Assembly (NCBI GenBank): GCA_047495785.1
Contig: JBLDXI010000042.1
Coordinates: forward strand, 3,658,001-3,722,000
Direction: 5' to 3'
DNA length: 64,000 nucleotides
Source of the DNA: Lepidodermella squamata
Taxonomy: Eukaryota; Gastrotricha
Shown piece after piece: positions 20,001 through 31,041 of the stretch. A model generated the notes under the pieces. That model was not told the origin of the DNA, ran no database searches, and saw only the letters and a program-made list of their open reading frames with translations. Within the stretch, counting starts at the first letter, position 1, and each line of letters begins with the position of its first letter. The position numbers were made by a program, and so were the translations under genes.

Positions 20001-22123
20001 GACGATTGAAATAGCGCGAATAACGTGTTGTTTGTCAACAAAATTTTGCGAAGCGACAACTTTTTCTCCTCGTCGCTATTCAAGCTTTTGTTATTCGGAT
20101 GATTTGACGTGAAATACGACGAAAACGCGTTCATTTGCGCCGTCCAAGCCAGGGTTAGCCCGGTTCCGCCGAAAAAAGCTGCCGGCAACAATATCAGCGG
20201 ATGTGGCACTATATTGGCTAGCAGCCAAATGAAAAGTAGGAAAATTCCAAGGCACAGTGATGTTCGGTCGGCCATTCGATTTTGGCAAACGGGTGGAATT
20301 ATTACGACAGTTATTGCCAGGGCTAGGTAGAACACGCTCAGGGCCAGGGTGCCTAATTTGCCGCGATCGTTCACGGATGACTGGATGACTTGAACGGCTC
20401 GAACTGCGGAGAAGGCGAATATGAACACGAGGCAGAGTAGGACAATGTCGCGGCTGAGATAAGCCGGCCTCGACTCGGCCTCACTGTTAGCCTCTTCTTC
20501 GTCGCTTGTTTTCCACTTGGGCAGTTCCGGCTGTTTGGCTAGGCCGTTAGTTGTCGGCGCATTTTTGCCGCGCTTAGTCGCCTCGTCCTCGCTTGGTTCA
20601 TGCTCGGTCGATGCTCCAGCATCAGTATCCGTATTCAATAGGTCTTTTTCTTTGGGAGAAAAATGAAAAATATTACGTCGATTTCCAGTAATAGGGGAAA
20701 AGGAAAAATTTTGTTTCAGAAAAGTTGACCCAATTTAGGACGCATTGTTTAGGTCAGACTTTTCTGCTAATAATCTGTCAGGTCAACGCTAATCAGGACA
20801 AATCACCAGTAACGTTTATCAGTGACATATCGACAATAATAAAATTCAAAATAATAATTTTCGATTTATATTTTAATTGAGGCTCAATATAATTCATATA
20901 TGACATGTAGCAGTGACAATTAAGAAATGATTCGGCAATTATTTTACTATTATCGCTTGTTAATTTTTAATTTCAATCATTAATTCTTCGTTAAGCCTAG
21001 CCGATAGATCTCACTTTTACACGCGTTTTGAGATATCGGTAGCCAGTTTATGAGCTATGTAGAGCCAATATCGATTTCAATTATCGATTTTAAAATCAGT
21101 GAATATTTTTCCGATATCAGCATTCTAGTGAGCCCACGTTGAAAACTCAGTAACATATACATGAGAAAGAACTGACGTAAATAATCTTAGGATCGTAGAG
21201 GACGTCATAGGGAGCGGGCCCTTAAACTTTAGCGAAATTTCAAATTCTCAAAAAATTGATTAAAATAGCAATTAAGTGGCATATTTTTCCAATATTTCTT
21301 TACCAGAATGTCTTTTAGCGGAACCAAATGGCAAACTTATGATGAATACCATTTTCAAATAATTTGTTAGACCATGAATGAAAATCAAGACAAGGCCTTA
21401 TACTAAAGATCACTTTCATTGTAATTTAATTGAATTCTTTTGGATTTTATTGTGATTCAGAGTTCAGAAAACGGTTAATACATTTTTGGAGAATTAATTA
21501 TGTAAAATTCCCCTAAATATTTGAACCTAATTTTACCCGGTATCCATATTTTGCAAGATTTAAGCTCTGAATTTGCATTGAAATTTCAGGAATAATTAAG
21601 AAAATAGGTCGAACTCACTTGTGTCAACATTTTGAGTCATATCGATAGTGGCCTTTGATGTTAGTGTTAGGGGCCGGGTCAATGAATCAGCCCCTCCAGC
21701 CGAATCTCGTGTCAGTGTCCCGCTCGCTAGGTTACTCGTCGAATGGTCCGTGATGACGAGTGAAACCTCCCCGGAGGGCGTTTGAAAAATCTCCGAAACC
21801 GGCTGGTCACGCTCGAGTGATTTTGCCTCGTCCGCAAATTTTAACTTGCTATTTTTCACCGGACTTTTTGCCGCCGCTGCAATGGGCGGTTTAGCGTGAA
21901 CTGGCGTTTGACTGATACGCAGCGGCGTTGGCATACCGCCGGTAGTCGCCTGACTGCTGAGTCGCATCGAATCGGCTCGGTCGAGTGCGCAGCCCGAGTT
22001 TGGGGTTCGCGTTGCTCTCAAATACGACTCTCGCCGTACGCCGGCGCTATTCAACGGCTCGCATAAACTGCCCGTATCGGACAAACTCTGCCAACTGCCC
22101 AAATCCCACGGAGCTAATGCCAT
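17026..22123 (-). CDS. UNC-93-like membrane protein, six exons
   Basis: Exons 22123-21619, 20649-19684, 18910-18759, 18703-18590, 18538-18268 and 17528-17026 join in phase to 836 residues. Exon 2 begins the membrane part: SRDIVLLCLVFIFAFSAVRA, then repeated hydrophobic segments and an N-glycosylation-rich loop ending with AFDLVPLPATWAG. Exon 4 encodes FFNGLEQGFLYTDYTK, close to the UNC-93 signature of a G(x)E..F...D(x)T type, exon 5 YGFCDAVWQTSCY and exon 6 LAFSNFRILQSLGIA. These match the C-terminal half of UNC-93 family proteins (regulators of potassium channels in nematodes, transporter-like elsewhere). Unusual: about 240 residues of polar, Ser/Thr-rich cytosolic sequence before the first membrane segment, and a C-terminal tail with a poly-Asn run (17210-17231). 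Transported substrate or partner is unknown. Confidence 0.75.
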
Positions 22124-23306
22124 AATAGGCCGGCGGTTATTAACAAAAAAATTATAATTTTATTACGTCGAAAAATATAATTTATCCGATAGTAATAAAA
22201 TAGTAGACAAATTTCGATGCCGTTTTTAAACTGAAATATCGAAGCATTATTCGCGTATAAAAAATATTGGTATGTAGGAAGTTGATATTATTTTTATTAT
22301 TATTACTATTGGTCGCTTATTCGTCTTAGAATAGTGATGATGAAAAAGTCCTCAGAGACAAGTGAGCGCGCACATCGTCTCGCGCCGACTACAAATTCAG
22401 CGCGCACAATTGGCCTATGCGCGCGCGTGCGAAAAAATGTAAGAAAAGTCCATTTTTTTGAGACATGATATACACCCTGAAATATGCTAATTTCTTGGCC
22501 TGGACGCGTTCAATGTCATGTGACTTTCAATCCGAAACTATTTCGCATAAATTGGGCCATTAATCAAGTTGGCAAAAAAATCTTAATTGATGATGAAAAA
22601 AATTCCAAGTATTATTTTTATTATTATAATATAACGAAAATTAATGCAATGAAATATTAATCTATATTTTATCTTTTCAAACAAATTTTCATCCTTATTT
22701 CCTTCCGATGGTCAATTATAATAGCCGAGCTTGTATACAGCTGCAATTAGATCAGCGCAGGAAAGCATTTTTGCCATTTTCTGCTTCCGCGCTCTTCTGC
22801 TTCGGCGCAGCCGCAGGGGATCTGCAACATGGGGCCATTCGTCTATTGTTTAAATTTACATGGTCTCGAAAAGAATTATCAAATCAACATCAATAATATA
22901 TAAATTCGTCGATTTCCGGGATAACACATGAAAAAATGCATAAAAATATATTTCAATTTTGATTTTTCCCGACATATTTAATTATATGCTACAACAACAG
23001 GAAAAAAATACTTGAATGAATCCGCGAGTGAAATGTCCAGTATATGGCGATGATGACCTGCGATATTATTGAATGAACGAAAGAAACTCGCGCGTTTTTA
23101 CAACACCTATACTACGCGTCCTTGGCAACGGCGTTTTCCGCTATTAAAAAAGCGAGGCGTGTATAGTAGTGCACTTTGTACCGCCACCGTTTTATTGACT
23201 ACCTACCCTCTCACACACGCAGCAGAGGTTTATCGAACCTGGTCGTTTAAGACGAAAAAAACGCATAGTATTAATCGGTTTTTTTTAATGTGACAAAGTT
23301 GTCGTA
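22124..23306. other. Divergent promoter region
   Basis: Lies between the minus-strand UNC-93-like gene and the plus-strand gene at 23307. It includes a CpG/CG-rich patch at about 22350-22440 (gcgcgc repeats) in AT-rich DNA, which could be a promoter island. No coding frame is supported. Confidence 0.35.
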
Positions 23307-24561
23307 ATGCCTACAACAAAAGCAGTCGCTGGCACGTCGAGGATAGGCGATTTTACGACGCCTGAGAAAAGTCGAACGGCGATGAGCAAAAGTGCGCCGA
23401 TGACGGAGAATGCGACACGGAGCTCGCGCCGAAGCGAGACGGTTGCGTCACGGTCGAATAAAGATGGCGCCGTTAAAGAGGAGCGACCCGTTGATTTGCC
23501 ACTGAACAGCTTCATCCCGCCCAAAGTTTTGCGACAGAGCAACAAATTTAGGCAGTCTTGTATATTGGCCAATTTACACTTGGATGTAAGCTCTTAAAAT
23601 TTAAAAAAATTTATTTTCATTCATTAATCATCATTTTAATGATTTTAATGATTTTTCTTAATTTAAAATTTTTGATAAATTAAATTGAATCGAAATAAAT
23701 ATATTTTATTCATTAAACATATTAAATTAAATTATTTACTATTTATTAAATTTTATTACATTTTTTCAAGGTTTTTTTTCTCGACATGTAACCCACATTT
23801 TTTATATATTTTTTATTTTTCTAGCGTGGCCTCGAAACCAAAAAAGCTGCCATAGAACGCCAGCTCGTTACGCAATTAATGGCCCTGGAAAATCGTGTCG
23901 GTCGAACGAATCAGTTTTACAACGACGTGAGATGGAAATCGACCTCACCCCTGCCTCCGTCTCGTGGCCCACCTGTACCAGTTATCGAGACAGACCCAGA
24001 TTCGCTGCCTCGATTTTTCGACTCGCCTAGCATTCGAAGCAGCCCTGAGAAGAATCATTTTCAAATCGATCACGACCATCATAAAGCAGCTCGAAGCCCT
24101 TCGCCTCGGAAGTCGCGCGCCTCAGTCTCTTTCGGCCAATTGCCTCATGAGTCGACGTACTTCTCAGCACTATCAACGGGCGATAGTCACCACCAAATTG
24201 TTACAGGTCCGATAGCGGATCAACCTCCTGGGCGGTTATTGACCCGGGGTGACTACAGCGGGTATATCCCAGGCGAGGCCGCTCTCATGGAACTCGGCCA
24301 CGATTTGGTTTTCAAATCAATTTTACGGCCAAAGGCCAACTTCCAAGAACACATTAAGGTAATAATAGAAATATTTAACAAATAAAAAAATTAAGGTGGG
24401 TTTTTTAATTTCAGAGTCGAGTAAAGGCAGTTGAGCAATCGGTAGCTTCACTTCGCTACGACCTCGAAGTTAACGATAAACCACCAGATTGGAACATCAA
24501 TTACGGCAAGCCGACGTCAAAGAAGCGATTCTGCTCAAAACTCGGACTTTTTCCCGGCTGA
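23307..24561 (+). CDS. Protein of unknown function, three exons
   Basis: Exons 23307-23585, 23825-24358 and 24415-24561 join in phase 0 to 319 residues with GT-AG borders and a stop at 24559-24561. I do not recognise the family. The N-terminal 70 residues are polar and basic (KSRTAMSKSAP, SSRRSETVASRSNK); then comes LPLNSFIPPKVLRQSNKFRQ, a predicted helix (KKAAIERQLVTQLMALENRV), a Pro/Ser-rich middle (SPLPPSRGPPVPVIETDP, ARSPSPRKSRASVSF), and a conserved-looking end (ELGHDLVFKSILRPKANFQE, then SRVKAVEQSVASLRYDLEV and PPDWNINYGKP). No signal peptide or membrane segment, so probably intracellular; the SPSPRK region looks like a phosphorylation target. Frame length and consistent exon phase make it a real gene. 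Confidence 0.6.
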
Positions 24562-24647
24562 AATTTCGTTATCAAAATAACTTCGACACATCCCGTTTAA
24601 TCAAAAATCAAATTGCGCGAATCGAATTTTATTTTCGTATGAATAGC

Positions 24648-24653
24648 AATAAA
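24648..24653 (+). terminator. Polyadenylation signal AATAAA of the 23307-24561 gene
   Basis: AATAAA about 90 bases after the stop codon, in a context (gaatagcaataaaattt) suitable for cleavage shortly downstream. Confidence 0.5.
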
Positions 24654-24964
24654 ATTTGAATGGCCGTGTTGGTTTTTTTGAGCTCGTTCCTGAAAATAAA
24701 TACCTACGCGTTTTTGTAGGTTGAAAATGTTTTATCACTACCACGAGACACGTGGATTACGCGAGGCATGGCAAAAGAAAGAACCGCTTCATTTGATCCG
24801 ATTATCCTTTCATTGTATAAAATGGCGTAATATTACGTTTGTTTTTGTTTTGTACACGGGTTGTTGCTCGCTCAGTGCTATACCTAAAAAAAGGCTAAAC
24901 AAAAATATTCCAGCCAAAAATCGATATTTTTCAATTTTTTTTTATTAAAGCCACCTTAATTTTA

Positions 24965-25449
24965 ATGAATATTCCGAAAATTACGTCATGCGTGACGGCG
25001 TTGGTAGCCTTGTTGCTGATCGGCGAATCTTCGGCCTTGCTGAACTGCTACACTTATTCTTCGAATAAAGACAGCTATGACGGGTCTCGAACTTTCGGCG
25101 ACTGCACCACGTGCCAAAAAATGGTGGTCACGTGGTGGTCAGGTGACAAAACGTATATTCGGTGGTGCGGATCGGGGTCTTGCTCTGCCGGCGTTTCAAC
25201 ATCAACGTTAGTCCTTAGCAATATTAAATTTTTTTTCAAATTTTCATCTAAATATAGGTCAGCCTCGTATTATTCCAGCGATTGGACAATCTACACCTGC
25301 TGCAGGTAATTCTTTATGATTAAATTTGTGCGTGATTTTACCACATTTTTGTTAGTTCTTTGTGTAACGGTGGAAATGTTGCCAGAACGTCGACGGCGGT
25401 CGGAGTGATTTTAACGGCCATTTCAATGTTGCTGTCTAGACTTTGTTAG
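24965..25449 (+). CDS. Ly6/uPAR-type three-finger protein, probably GPI-anchored
   Basis: Exons 24965-25206, 25258-25305 and 25356-25449 join to 127 residues. The N-terminus (ITSCVTALVALLLIGESSAL) is a signal peptide. The mature part begins LLNCYTYSS, continues with FGDCTTCQKMVV and GSGSCSAGVS, and exons 2 and 3 supply TCCSSLCNGG, the CCxxxxCN-type signature that closes Ly6/three-finger domains. The last 20 residues (AVGVILTAISMLLSRLC) are hydrophobic with no charged tail, as expected for a GPI attachment signal. The family acts outside the cell as a surface ligand-binding or receptor-modulating protein; the partner here is unknown. The CC..CN motif is restored only by the two downstream splices, which supports them. 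Confidence 0.75.
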
Positions 25450-26107
25450 AATTGATCACTTCTCGGAAAATAATACCCAAAAAATATATAACAAATACTC
25501 GAAAATGTTACGTTTTGGCTATTGGACAAGTAAAACACATTATCAACTTCTTTATTTACCACTTTTCTTTGCGTTGTTCCGGTATAATTCAATTTAGCTG
25601 ATTGCTGACACTGACCAATATCGATTTTGAATGAAAACAATATAATAGAGAGAAGACAGATAGCCGGAAAATTTAGCAGTCGCAATTTCACATACACGGC
25701 ATTGTTTTATCGGCGAGAAAAACAACGACGACGCCGATTAGTAACAAAAACATCAGCAACAACTTATTATTATGATAGCCCGATCATGTATGCGCGAAAT
25801 AAATTGGCTGAGGTCGCAATGAAGAGTTTACGTAGATGAAGAGGACGATGACGCGCTCATTCAAACTCCAAATGAATTTACGCGCGCGTGGGCCGTAAAA
25901 CATGATATAAGACACGATTTTTATCGCTGATTTCATGGCTTCATTCCGAGTGTAGAAAATTCGAGAAAATTCGAAAATATTCTATCCGATATTTCTTCAT
26001 TTTTTAATATTTTTTTACAAGTGTCAGGGTTGGTGTTTTCGGGTTATTTATGAATAATTTATTCACAAATGAGCGCCCTTAATATTTTAAATTTTATAGG
26101 TCATAAT
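25450..26107. other. Gene-free stretch
   Basis: Minus-strand frame 25697-25446 begins with a signal-peptide-like MYVKLRLLNFPAICLLSIIL but shows no domain and overlaps the Ly6 stop; not accepted as a gene. Otherwise AT-rich. Confidence 0.3.
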
Positions 26108-26626
26108 ATGGTCATAAAAAGTGTTGCTTTATTATTCGTTGTCGTCGCTTTGTGCGTGACCTGGAAAGAGGCTTCTTGTGACCTAATTCCTCTTATTTCA
26201 GCCGTCGATATTGCAGACAAAGCCGGGAGTCAAATAACGTAAGCTTTAATGCCTATTATTATCGGCTGTTTTTCATCACAAAATTTCGTACCTCAGGAGT
26301 TGCATGAAGAGTATCTGCTTCAAATCTGGCAACACTCAGACCGAAATGTTCGCAAGGTGCATGGATTCTTGCGCCTGTCACTCGTGAGTTTTTGCTCCAG
26401 TTTGAATGAAAAAAAATCATAATTTGAAAAATCACAAGATATTGCCGATATATGGAGCAAGTGAATTCATGGGCTTTTCGAGATTGCTTTCCAAAAATCT
26501 GCCTCAAAAGTGAGTGATGAATTTGAATAAACAGCTTCGGATATTACAATTTTTTTTATTAATTTTTAAGGAAACTTGTATCAAGAAGACCCTGACGTAT
26601 GGTGGGCTCTACTTGATCTCCAATGA
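26108..26626 (+). CDS. Secreted eight-cysteine protein, family 1, copy A
   Basis: Exons 26108-26238, 26297-26383, 26439-26509 and 26571-26626 (phases 2,2,1) give 114 residues. Signal peptide MVIKSVALLFVVVALCVT. Exon 2 encodes SCMKSICFKS and MFARCMDSCACHS; exon 3 YCRYMEQVNSWAFRDCFPKI followed by C; exon 4 ends YQEDPDVWWALLDLQ. Cysteine spacing is C-x4-C-x13-C-x3-C-x-C-x3-C-x13-C-x4-C, one residue longer in the last gap than its paralogues. I do not recognise the family. Secreted, probably four disulfides. Three paralogues follow on the same strand at 27335, 28118 and 30562. The exon 3 acceptor (aaatcacaag) lacks the usual pyrimidine tract and is the weakest junction. Confidence 0.65.
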
Positions 26627-26866
26627 GTGATATAGCAATTAAAAATGACTCGAGATGATAAGCAAAACAAGAACATCGACTGGCAAAATCAGCGCGCACA
26701 CACTTCACTTCGCTGAGAATTTTCTCAGTTCAACACGCCGTTGTCCCTGGACAATTTTATACATCAGTTTCTATGTTTGTATTTGTTCGCCAGCATTTTT
26801 CACTCTCTATGATTGTCCCTACTGTACTGGTTTTCTTTATAACTTAATATAAGCCTCTTCTGGCCA

Positions 26867-26872
26867 AATAAA
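26867..26872 (+). terminator. Polyadenylation signal of copy A
   Basis: AATAAA inside GGCCAAATAAA. The same eleven-base string with AATAAA occurs after copy B at 27886-27891, so this 3' element was duplicated along with the gene. Confidence 0.5.
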
Positions 26873-27334
26873 ATGAAACTTATCTTTGATTTTTACGCAT
26901 TTTTTCTACTTATTTATTTGGGAGAGAAAATGTCGAAGATCAATGTCGAAAAAATCCGTGCAATATTCACAGAGTCAATATTATGAGTAATATTTGTTAT
27001 ATATACCCTAATAATTAAAAAAGCGTGTTAAAAAATTGCGATAAAAATTTACACACACCCACCCACCTACGCTTCGAATTCTTACCCACGTTGACTCGGT
27101 GTCGGGTTATTCGAACTTACACTACGAATGATTATTACTGTCCGATATCGCAATTTTTGGAAATTTTCAGGTTCGACGTAAAAATGCATTTCGTTGTAGT
27201 TAAGCTCGCACTGGATTTCCGCCGTTGGGCATTCTTTAGAGCTCATCGGACTTGTGGTCGCTGGTCAGCCAGCCACAATATCATATTTTCATTGAAAAAT
27301 TGTCCTAAATAGATAACACTTTAATTCATCATTG
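26873..27334. other. Gene-free stretch between copies A and B
   Basis: A frame at 27025-27312 has no recognised domain or signal peptide. Presumed promoter of copy B lies at the right side. Nothing else seen. Confidence 0.3.
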
Positions 27335-27821
27335 ATGCGATTTTTGCAATTTTGTCTCATTTTTGCGCTTTTTCCTCTCGCGACCTGCCACAAAAGAATA
27401 AGAGGATCAGAATATCTCAGGTAATTTTAGAGTTTCGGGCTGAAAATTTAAATTAATTGACTTCCTTATACAGCAAATGCGTACATAGCGTTTGCAGTTT
27501 GGCTAAGGATAGCAAATCCGAAATGTTTAAACGTTGCATGGACAGCTGCATTTGCCATTCGTAATTTTCGTAATTAATTAAAATTTCTTACTATAATTTC
27601 GAATATTTCAGCTATTGCAATCATGTCGACTCAGAAGCTGACTGGGACTTTAGAGATTGCTTCCCGGTTTGCACTGAAGGTAAAATTGAATTATTCTGAT
27701 TTTTTCTGGTTTTATGTGTTTTTTTTGCGTTTTAGGCAGGCCGTATGAGCAAGATCCAGACTATTGGTGGCGAAACCTGGAAGCACCGAAAAACGTCGCA
27801 ATAGAACATCGCCTAGCATGA
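27335..27821 (+). CDS. Secreted eight-cysteine protein, family 1, copy B
   Basis: Exons 27335-27420, 27474-27560, 27612-27679 and 27736-27821 (phases 2,2,1) give 108 residues. Signal peptide MRFLQFCLIFALFPLATC. The core reads KCVHSVCSLAKDSKSEMF, KRCMDSCICHS, then YCNHVDSEADWDFRDCFPVC and TEG, with the C-x4-C-x13-C-x3-C-x-C-x3-C-x13-C-x3-C framework. Exon 4 carries RPYEQDPDYWWRNLEAP and a short basic tail. All four junctions are clean GT-AG with ttttag/tttcag-type acceptors, so this is the best-supported member and the reference for the family. Function unknown; extracellular by signal peptide and disulfide density. Confidence 0.7.
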
Positions 27822-27885
27822 ACGCGCAATTCTACAAAAAATACTCATCGTTTTTTATCTCTAATCTGTTGACATATCTGGGCCA

Positions 27886-27891
27886 AATAAA
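27886..27891 (+). terminator. Polyadenylation signal of copy B
   Basis: AATAAA within GGCCAAATAAA, 65 bases after the stop; identical context to the signal after copy A. Confidence 0.55.
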
Positions 27892-28117
27892 TTACCACTT
27901 TTTTCTAAATTTATGATAATTTGATAAAAAAATAACAAGGCCATTTTTTCGGTGACCATTGCCGATTCCTCGAGAGAAGGCGTTCTAATGGCTTTGTTTT
28001 GCGAAGATGACTCATGAATCAACTCTCAAGGGAATTGCGCCAGTAGACAGAAGAGATGCTAATGTCATGAGTGATAGCTCAATTTCTTGTTCCGTTTTTT
28101 TTCATAACTTTCTGGAA

Positions 28118-28935
28118 ATGTTACACCATTTTTTCTTTCTGATTGCGATTTTTACCTTCGCCAATTCAGCAACAGTTATCAAGTCCCAGGATATTTCAAA
28201 AGCTTCGTTACCTCTAATTAAGTAAGCAAGTTCATTTTAGTTGTGTTCGAAACAAATTTTTGCACAATTTAACAGTCGATGCTTGGATAGCATATGCTTG
28301 GTGGCGAAAAATCCCAAACCGGACATGTTTTCAAAATGCGTCGATTCTTGCATTTGCCATTCGTAATTTGAAAATTCCAGCTTAAAAATATAATTAATTT
28401 CCTAATATATTTCAGCTATTGTCGAACTGTTAGCAAAAGAAATGAGTACGATTTCGGAATTTGCTTACCAGCTTGTTTAAAGGGTAAAACTTGATGAGTC
28501 CTTCTGCTCGTACATAGTTTTATGGTGATTTTCTTCTTGACGTCATCCACCAGTTATTTTTTCTGATGAAAATTTACAGGCAGATGCAGGGGAATGATTC
28601 ATCGTAATTGTAGGTCAAATATCTTTTTCTCAACCTTTACCGATGGGAAGGCCCGAAGAGTGATTTTCGTTTTGCTGTCCGACTGTACAAAATCGAAACT
28701 TCAAGGATGATTCTTTCAGGGAAGGTCAGCTATTTGCCTGCAAAAAATTGACCAATTGGGCGGAAAATGACAAATATGACCGATTTAACATAAAACTATG
28801 TACCAGCAGGCACTCCAAAAATTAATTTGAAAATAATACTTTTTTATTATTTCCACATCAGGAGCACCTTACGAGAAAGACAGGTCATACTGGAACAGTC
28901 AGTTGGTGATTTCGAAGTATCTAACCTTTGGATAA
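28118..28935 (+). CDS. Secreted eight-cysteine protein, family 1, copy C
   Basis: Exons 28118-28221, 28276-28362, 28416-28483 and 28862-28935 (phases 2,2,1) give 110 residues. Start chosen at 28118 because MLHHFFFLIAIFTFANS is a signal peptide; in-frame ATGs at 28007 and 28067 would add a polar leader. Core: RCLDSICLVAKNPKPDMFSK, then CVDSCICHS and YCRTVSKRNEYDFGICLPAC. Exon 4 is 378 bases downstream and restores the tail (GAPYEKDRSYWNSQL); a nearer acceptor at about 28552 would give a different tail without the PYEQDP-type motif. This copy is the most diverged: the conserved W before F is Y, and FP is LP. Possibly under relaxed or changed constraint. Confidence 0.6.
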
Positions 28936-29336
28936 TAAACAATAAACACAATTATTGCAACAATAATATTCGGGAAAGGAAGAGTCGAATAATTATTTAT
29001 TATTCTCATACGATTTTTTGTTAATAAAACATTCAGATATAGGTATTACTATTTTTTTGATATTTTATTTAGCAGACAATGCATTTTTGCTTGGGAGGAT
29101 AAATTAGAACTAAATGCCCACGGCATCAATGGTCCAAAATCGATGATCATAGTGTAAAAAAATTCGCACTTTACGACGGCGGCGGACACGCGCAGAATAT
29201 ATACGAACCGGGTCCCACGTGACAAGATTCCGCTAAAGTAGATTCCTCGTATCTTAAGAAATAGCCATGCGGTATTTCATTCGGATTGCTGATGGTGACG
29301 TTTGTTTTCATTTTTTATTAGGAGTTTATAGGTACC
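28936..29336. other. Gene-free stretch
   Basis: AT-rich; holds the 3' flank of copy C. Nothing else seen. Confidence 0.3.
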
Positions 29337-29504
29337 TACAGGGTAGCCGATAAAATTCCGCAGAAGGAAAATTCGATGTGTATCAATTTAATGAGGAGTT
29401 TTAAGAAGTTGAAGAATTTCAAGCATTATTTTGTCAATGGAAACTCCGCATTAAATTGATGCGCATCGAATTCGCCTTATGCGGAATTTTTTTGCCACCC
29501 TGTA
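29337..29504. mobile_element. Foldback MITE, Tc1/mariner-like ends (copy 2)
   Basis: Starts TACAGGGTAGCC and ends GCCACCCTGTA, so both sides show the TA expected of a Tc1/mariner target. The two halves are complementary over most of their length, e.g. TCAATTTAATGAGGAGTTT on the left and the complementary AAACTCCGCATTAAATTGA on the right. Same family as 3791-3965; the inner GCGCATCGAATTCGCC also occurs there as its complement GGCGAATTCGATGCGC. No coding capacity. Confidence 0.75.
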
Positions 29505-30561
29505 AACTTTTCAGGAGATGAATTAGGTCACAAATTTAGTTCCTTATTGTGAGGTCAAACTCAAAGCTTGAGATTTATTATTCAATGAATAATTATTAAA
29601 AATTAAATTGCCAATCAGTTGAAAGCGCAGCCGGTATTTTTTCAAGCAAGACTTTTTATTTAATACAAGAGTGGGCGCTTTCTATTAATGATAATTCCGA
29701 TTATTTTAGAGTCAATATTTTTATTAAGCGATTCATTTTTTTTATGATGATGAATTTAGTCTCGGCAAACATTTGATCCGAAAAGCCACCCAACGATAAG
29801 CCTATTTATTTCTGGCGTTCGTTTTTCGTTGCCAAAGGACAATAATTCATTCACAGCTGATTTCATCTATAGAATTTCAAGTCTGAAATGAGAGATAAAA
29901 GCTATATCTCTCACCGAATCGCACTGACTTCGTTTCCAAGGCGCTCATAATACCAATGACGCAGAGTTGTCTACAACTTCCTACGCTAAAAGCTATTTGC
30001 TCAAACTTGTGAGCAGTTAACAATTCAGGATATTGTTTTTTTTACACTGAAATTGCAATATTTTACTCATCCTCCTCAACCTTCGCATAGATGAAATGAG
30101 AATATTAGCAGGAAGTGGGGTAGGCTGAGTTTGTTGGCAACCGTTCGAGGGAATGTTTTCATTTTTCCATGAGGTTTAGATTTCACTTCTAGGCACCCAG
30201 ACCGCGTTCGAGCTCCCAAATCATTTCCTTTGCATTTTCATTATATAAGCATATCTATGAGGTTTTTTGATAATTTATAGTAAAGTTGTATTTAGAAATT
30301 GAGATAAAAAAATCGGGACAGTTTAGGGATTTTTTTTCCGGCTCGCCCACCTGTGGCAATATTGGTATTTGAAATAATTAGACCTCCTTGTGCTTGTCTC
30401 GCTTTCCGTCTATAGAGACAATCGAATTGCCGGCGGCTTGGGATTTCGCGCTATTTAATCCATATTACTTTAGCAAAATAACTAATGGCAAATATTGTCG
30501 CTCACTAGTCCTGATTTGCTACTCTGATTAGTCCTAATTTTCATTTCATTTCAAGAAAAAC
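29505..30561. other. Gene-free stretch between copies C and D
   Basis: About 1 kb, AT-rich, no supported frame or family-1 core on either strand. The larger gap before copy D may be where the MITE and other insertions have lengthened an originally tighter array. Confidence 0.35.
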
Positions 30562-31041
30562 ATGGGCAATTTTTATAAATTTGCTGCGATTTTCGGACTC
30601 GTCGCTTTGGCTCAAGCGATGCCTCGGCAAATGAGCGATACGGAAGTTTCTGCTGCCGATTACACCAAGTAACGAGAAAACGGGTCAAATAATATAATTT
30701 TATCTCATTTTCTATTACAGGTCATGCATTCAGGACGTGTGTGCAATGGCGAAAGATCGAACTTCGGAAATTTTCACTCGCTGCATGGATGGCTGTATTT
30801 GCCGATCGTAAGAAAAATCCGCCTTTTAGTTCGAATTTGCCTATAAAACCCCTATTTTTTTAGGTATTGTAAGGGCGTCGAGGCTGAGGAAGAGTGGACT
30901 TTCAATGAATGTTTCCCTGTTTGCACAGATGGTAAAAATAAGCTATTACTCCTTTTTGTCAAATTTTCGTTGATTTTTCAAGGTCATCCTTACGAGCAGG
31001 ACCCGAAATTCTGGCAGAGCTATCTACCCTCAAACGAATAG
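30562..31041 (+). CDS. Secreted eight-cysteine protein, family 1, copy D
   Basis: Exons 30562-30668, 30721-30807, 30864-30931 and 30983-31041 (phases 2,2,1) give 106 residues. Signal peptide MGNFYKFAAIFGLVALAQA. Core: SCIQDVCAMAKDRTSEIFTR, CMDGCICRS, then YCKGVEAEEEWTFNECFPVC. Exon 4 ends HPYEQDPKFWQSYLPSNE. The framework is the same as copy B, and the acidic exon 3 (EAEEEW) is distinctive. An acceptor-like tttcatttcaag lies six bases before the ATG. Function unknown. Confidence 0.7.

Noticed and set aside
25446-25697. Minus-strand frame starting with a signal-peptide-like MYVKLRLLNFPAICLLSIIL
   Set aside because: No domain, no splice partner, and it overlaps the end of the Ly6-like gene; hydrophobic N-termini arise by chance in AT-rich DNA.
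28552-28600. Nearer acceptors for exon 4 of eight-cysteine copy C
   Set aside because: They give tails without the PYEQDP-type motif shared by the paralogues; the acceptor at 28860-28861 restores it.
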